A stretch of DNA of 28,395 nucleotides from Coemansia sp. RSA 922 (lineage: Eukaryota; Kickxellomycota; Kickxellomycetes; Kickxellales; Kickxellaceae), in the NCBI GenBank assembly GCA_027577415.1, contig JANBQS010000177.1:1-28395 (forward strand), read 5' to 3'. Positions within the stretch are counted from its first letter, which is position 1. Each line of letters opens with the position of its first letter. Shown here piece by piece: positions 25,142-28,395 of this stretch. The notes beneath the pieces are model-generated. The model had not been told where the DNA came from, did no database searches, and was given only the letters and a program-made list of their open reading frames with translations. Position numbers and translations under genes: made by a program.

Positions 25142-26833
25142 ATGTACTCGCAGCACTTATTGCGCATCTCCGCCTTACGTCCGAGGTCATTATTACCAAA
25201 CAGTTTTCCCCAGCAACAGCGCCTTTCCGGATCGCTTGGACGCGTTTCCTTCGTGATGCAAGAGGCACGGTCTAGGCGCGCGTTTGGTACTAGCACTGCG
25301 GCTAGCCAACAGCCCAGCAATGACAGTGGTGCATCTGGTAAGAAGACTGGCCCTTCAGATACTCCTCAGCCTGCAGGCGCTACGAAGCGGTCGCTGACAT
25401 TCGCCATTGGTGGTATTTTGGCGCTATTGGGCGTGACAAGCTACACACTCTTGCGCCAGCCCAACGGCGTGCCTGTTGAGGTGGCCACGCAGGCAAAACC
25501 TACACCATCGTCTACACAGACTGCGCTAGAGTCGGTGGCAACCAAACGCAGCGACGCGCTAAAGAAGCTCGACACCTTGACCAAAAAGGAGCGACGCGAG
25601 GAGGCCCAGCGCTTGGGCCTGCTGACTGAAGAAGAGGTCGATGCTGTGCTGCACGCAAAGGAAAACTCGTGGTTTATCGAGCCTGTCGCTGGCGGATCTA
25701 GGCTTCGGGTGGATACCAATCAGGTATCGTCGAATGATCCTATTGAAGACTACCTGACATGGACGACGCTTTCTTCCAACGCCACCAACCGCCATATGTT
25801 TAGCGTATTCGATGGTCACGCCGGATACATGTGTGCAGAGCAGCTCGCCGCGAGGATGGGACCTATGCTCGACAAGTCGCTGGAGGTCATTGCTCAGCTA
25901 ACCGACTTGAAGAAGGGCGTTAAAAAGCCCGAGTTTGAAGCTGACGACAAGGCACTTGTGAAGACTATTCGCCAGATTGAGCGCGAGGCCGGACTGAACT
26001 GGGACCATGTTCCGCTGGCGCTTACTGCGACTTTTATTAACATGGACTATGAGCTGGTGACTGGCGCTTTAGCAGAGTTCCGCAAGCAGCAGCAGTTGAT
26101 GCGCATGGATGAGCTCCTGGGCCCATCGGTTTCGGGTAGCTGCGGCTTGGTGGCTGTGGTCGACACTGAGGCGAAGGAAGTCGTAGTGGCCAATACGGGC
26201 GATAGTCGCGCGTTGTTGGGAGTACGCCTGAAGAACGGTACATGGAAGGCTGTCCGCCTAAGCCAGGACCAGACTGCTGACAATGCCAATGAGCTGGCGC
26301 GTATGGCGCGAGAGCACCCCGGAGAGGACTCTGTCATCCACCGTGGACGCGTATTGGGCGGACTGATGCCGACTCGGGCGTTTGGCGACTGCCGCTACAA
26401 GTGGCCGCTTGAGGCACAGCAGGACTTGTTCCCCATTCTTTATTCGCGTGGGCACCGCTACGCAACGACGCCGCCCAACTATGTTACGCCGCCCTATGTC
26501 ACTGCGCGCCCCGTCATTGTCAAGCACATGCTGAGCGACGATGACAAGTTTATTGTCATTGCGTCGGATGGGCTCTACGACCAGCTGTCGGATGCTGAGG
26601 TCATTGGCTCTGTTTCGCAGTGGTACGAGGCACATAACCAGAAGGGTGCATCGACGCTGACAACAGAGGACGACAATGCTGCCACGCACTTGATTCGCGC
26701 CGCACTGTCTACTGACCAGTCGGGTCGTCGCAGCGACACTTATATCCGCCGCTTGCTGGCCATTCCGCCGCCTCACTCGCGCCGCTTCCGCGATGACATA
26801 TCTGTGACAATAGTCACTTTGAATGCCGAGTAG
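25142..26833 (+). CDS. Mitochondrial PP2C phosphatase, pyruvate dehydrogenase phosphatase-like
   Basis: A 563-residue single-exon protein. The N-terminus (1-55) is rich in Arg/Ser and poor in acidic residues, like a mitochondrial presequence. A transmembrane segment follows at about 84-104 (LTFAIGGILALLGVTSYTLL). The PP2C domain spans about 198-560: PIEDYLTW (200-207), metal-binding FDGHAGYMCAEQLA (223-236), SGSCGLVAVV (331-340), ANTGDSRALLG (350-360), TRAFGDCRYKWP (411-422), IASDGLYDQLSD (473-484) and the last metal site RDDISVTIV (550-558). The PIED and DNANELARM motifs fit the PDP/Ptc5 branch, which is known to reactivate pyruvate dehydrogenase by dephosphorylating E1-alpha. The anchor suggests an inner-membrane or intermembrane location. 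All metal ligands recognisable by eye are present, so it should be active. A truncated copy lies 310 bp downstream. Confidence 0.88.
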   Translation: MYSQHLLRISALRPRSLLPNSFPQQQRLSGSLGRVSFVMQEARSRRAFGTSTAASQQPSNDSGASGKKTGPSDTPQPAGATKRSLTFAIGGILALLGVTSYTLLRQPNGVPVEVATQAKPTPSSTQTALESVATKRSDALKKLDTLTKKERREEAQRLGLLTEEEVDAVLHAKENSWFIEPVAGGSRLRVDTNQVSSNDPIEDYLTWTTLSSNATNRHMFSVFDGHAGYMCAEQLAARMGPMLDKSLEVIAQLTDLKKGVKKPEFEADDKALVKTIRQIEREAGLNWDHVPLALTATFINMDYELVTGALAEFRKQQQLMRMDELLGPSVSGSCGLVAVVDTEAKEVVVANTGDSRALLGVRLKNGTWKAVRLSQDQTADNANELARMAREHPGEDSVIHRGRVLGGLMPTRAFGDCRYKWPLEAQQDLFPILYSRGHRYATTPPNYVTPPYVTARPVIVKHMLSDDDKFIVIASDGLYDQLSDAEVIGSVSQWYEAHNQKGASTLTTEDDNAATHLIRAALSTDQSGRRSDTYIRRLLAIPPPHSRRFRDDISVTIVTLNAE

Positions 26834-27143
26834 ATACACATGTCTGCGCTTTACTAATTATTTTTTCTATTTTGCAATGTAATGGTCTGTTTCTTTAGAA
26901 AGCCAAGAAGGCATCTTTTTCCTTAAAGATGTTTGAACGAGCCATTGAACTATAAAGGAAAAACCACCCTTTGAATGCTTTTGAGATTTGCTTCTTTTCT
27001 TGCGGTTTGCAAGTACCCGCTAGTTGGAGGGGAAAAAACAATTGCAACTGGTGGGAGAGAGCCGTAGTCCACGCCACAAGCTTTTTGTAAACTGTTTCTT
27101 TATTCTTACTTTTTTTTTACTAACTTTAAAACAACCTATCGAT

Positions 27144-27542
27144 ATGCTGGCAATATCTGCAAACAGAGCTATGTTATTAAGCAAGCACCATATCAATGGT
27201 GCATTCAGTTGCTCGTCAGCCTGGTCCAAACAGCGGTTCTTGAGTAGTCATGGATATAAAAGCCGCTCATGTTCAGACCAGGGCATCTCGAATCATGTAG
27301 GCAGTAAGCGGTGTCTAGTACTGGCCATATCCGGCGCACTGGCCTTTACTGGGTATGCTCTGTCAAAGCACCTTGGCAGTAAGCCTAGAGAGAGCTCTGA
27401 TATAGCGGATCAAACACCTCTGCGGCCAGGGGTTCTGACAGAATTAGTACCAGGTCTGACTGAGCACGGCAATGCGAGCACCCATCAGTGCCATGTATTG
27501 GGCGGAATTGAGAATCACATTGGATACATGTGCGCAGAGTAG
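27144..27542 (+). pseudogene. Truncated tandem copy of the PP2C phosphatase gene
   Basis: A 132-codon frame from the ATG at 27144. Its N-terminal layout repeats that of the full gene: a basic leader with RFLSSHG, then a membrane segment KRCLVLAISGALAFTGYAL matching KRSLTFAIGGILALLGVTSY, then ENHIGYMCAE matching FDGHAGYMCAE. Two stops (TAG TAA) follow immediately at that point. About 80 residues between the membrane segment and the metal motif are missing, and the rest of the phosphatase is absent. The metal-binding Asp of DGH is Glu here. A polyadenylation-like aataaa lies at about 27563. It is most likely a decayed duplicate, though a translated mini-protein with leader and anchor is possible. 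Confidence 0.65.
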
Positions 27543-27647
27543 TAATTTGATTTGCATATATTAAATAAACTCTAAGAAAACACACTCCTGCCTCCAATAG
27601 GCTCTTGCTAGCTGTAAATTGAAACTACGAACTGATTACTTTGAGTT

Positions 27648-28395
27648 TCACTTGAGGAGTTGTCTAAACTGTGGAGCGTATTTGCTAAATGGGCCATTAC
27701 TTTGAAGCACCTCAGTTACTCCAGCTCGATAGTCAGGCAACTGCGTATCCCAAGTGCTGATCTTGTATAAATTTGGACACGCAAGAACAAGCAACATTAG
27801 AAACTCTGTGAGGCTATTCTTGCTCAGAGTCGAGTGAAATCCTGCATGTAGTTCAACCATGTTACTTCCCACATTGCCATACCTAGAGGCTACGTAGTCT
27901 GGTAGTTCATTCTTGGGTAAATGCTCTAGCCAATTGCCTAAGCCGTCAATTTCGCAGCAAAGCTTTTTCAAAGCTGGTAGAATCTTGAGCAAATGGAAAA
28001 TGTTAATGAGCGTCAAACTATCTCTTATTACATCAAATAGCTGTACGTTCTCAAAGCTGAGATGGCTAGGTCCAAATGCCATTAAACTACTAACAGTTTC
28101 TATGAAGGTCATACTCAACACTTGTGCGGAACCTGCTATTCTGTTTAGAAATTTAGCCACATTGGCTTGTCCAACACGAGCAAATGGATGTAATTCAGTG
28201 TCTTCATGAACAATCACTTTTTTCAAGCAAGTTCTTCTACTATCAAACTCCATACTCTCGTTTATCACGTCTACAATCACTCTACCAGCCATGAATATTA
28301 AGCTCTCTAGAGTGGCACCTGTAGGATTTCGACCCTCAGCGACGATATCCGACATTTTATTGTGCCTAATATCAACGGCTGTAATTAACGGCGCC
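27648..28395 (-). CDS. F-box/LRR-like protein, 5' end outside window (partial)
   Basis: The frame ends at 27648 and runs without a stop to the right window edge. The Met at 28355 is therefore probably internal, and upstream codons (reading ITAVDIRHN) continue the protein. At least 248 residues are visible. It is leucine-rich, with helix-and-strand alternation (FENVQLFDVIRDSLTLINIF, then LPALKKLCCEIDGLGNWLEH). This resembles the solenoid part of F-box/LRR-like proteins that occur in large families in Kickxellales. The motifs NELPDYVASRYGN and SKYAPQFRQLLK near the end seem characteristic of that family from memory. The F-box itself would be upstream and is not in view. Function unknown; substrate recognition for ubiquitination is the usual proposal. 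Confidence 0.5.
   Translation of the reverse strand, partial: APLITAVDIRHNKMSDIVAEGRNPTGATLESLIFMAGRVIVDVINESMEFDSRRTCLKKVIVHEDTELHPFARVGQANVAKFLNRIAGSAQVLSMTFIETVSSLMAFGPSHLSFENVQLFDVIRDSLTLINIFHLLKILPALKKLCCEIDGLGNWLEHLPKNELPDYVASRYGNVGSNMVELHAGFHSTLSKNSLTEFLMLLVLACPNLYKISTWDTQLPDYRAGVTEVLQSNGPFSKYAPQFRQLLK

Overview
The window looks like nuclear DNA of an early-diverging fungus, most likely a member of the Kickxellales (Coemansia and relatives). The evidence is compact, intron-poor genes on both strands, a mitochondrial UbiE/COQ5-type methyltransferase, a DHA2 drug transporter, a mitochondrial PP2C phosphatase, a Faf1/C1orf131-type ribosome biogenesis factor, several small secreted CAP (SCP/PR-1) proteins and an F-box/LRR-like gene at the right edge. 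The lineage is inferred from gene content and style; no rRNA or other marker is present.

Left third (1-8100) is a secretome block. It holds three CAP-domain genes, all on the minus strand: one with a proline-rich repeat tail, one with two CAP units, and one short and nearly cysteine-free. Divergent from the third is a spliced gene for a secreted I78-type peptidase inhibitor. The divergent COQ5-like methyltransferase lies between the second and third CAP genes. A perfect 14-bp inverted repeat lies between the third CAP gene and the inhibitor. A large GH20 (hexosaminidase D-like) gene follows at 8490-11399.

The middle (11400-20000) is the least ordinary part. Three small minus-strand genes encode proteins whose C-terminal halves have a ubiquitin-like (beta-grasp) pattern. 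One is broken by a one-base frameshift in a G5 run. One carries an Arg-Gly-Gly near its C-terminus. Between them sits a tandem pair of small plus-strand genes with a thioredoxin-like pattern but no CxxC. The pair shares duplicated upstream DNA, yet only one copy has an intron. A degraded tyrosyl-DNA phosphodiesterase 1 fragment and an intact BAHD-type acyltransferase share this stretch. Flanking homology around two of the ubiquitin-like genes shows that the cluster grew by segmental duplication. I cannot assign a biological role; it may be a lineage-specific expansion and is the best candidate here for something undescribed.

The right third (20000-28395) holds a nuclear-type protein of unknown function, a small secreted protein and the DHA2 transporter. 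A tight divergent pair follows (Faf1/C1orf131-like and mitochondrial pyruvate dehydrogenase phosphatase-like). Next comes a truncated copy of the phosphatase that stops within the first metal-binding motif, and last the F-box/LRR-like gene, which runs off the window.

Many genes for small or secreted proteins have a clear TATA box about 80-130 bp before the ATG, whereas no comparable box was seen for the Faf1/PP2C pair. Splicing was inferred only for the I78 gene and one thioredoxin-like gene. All functional calls rest on motif recognition by eye.
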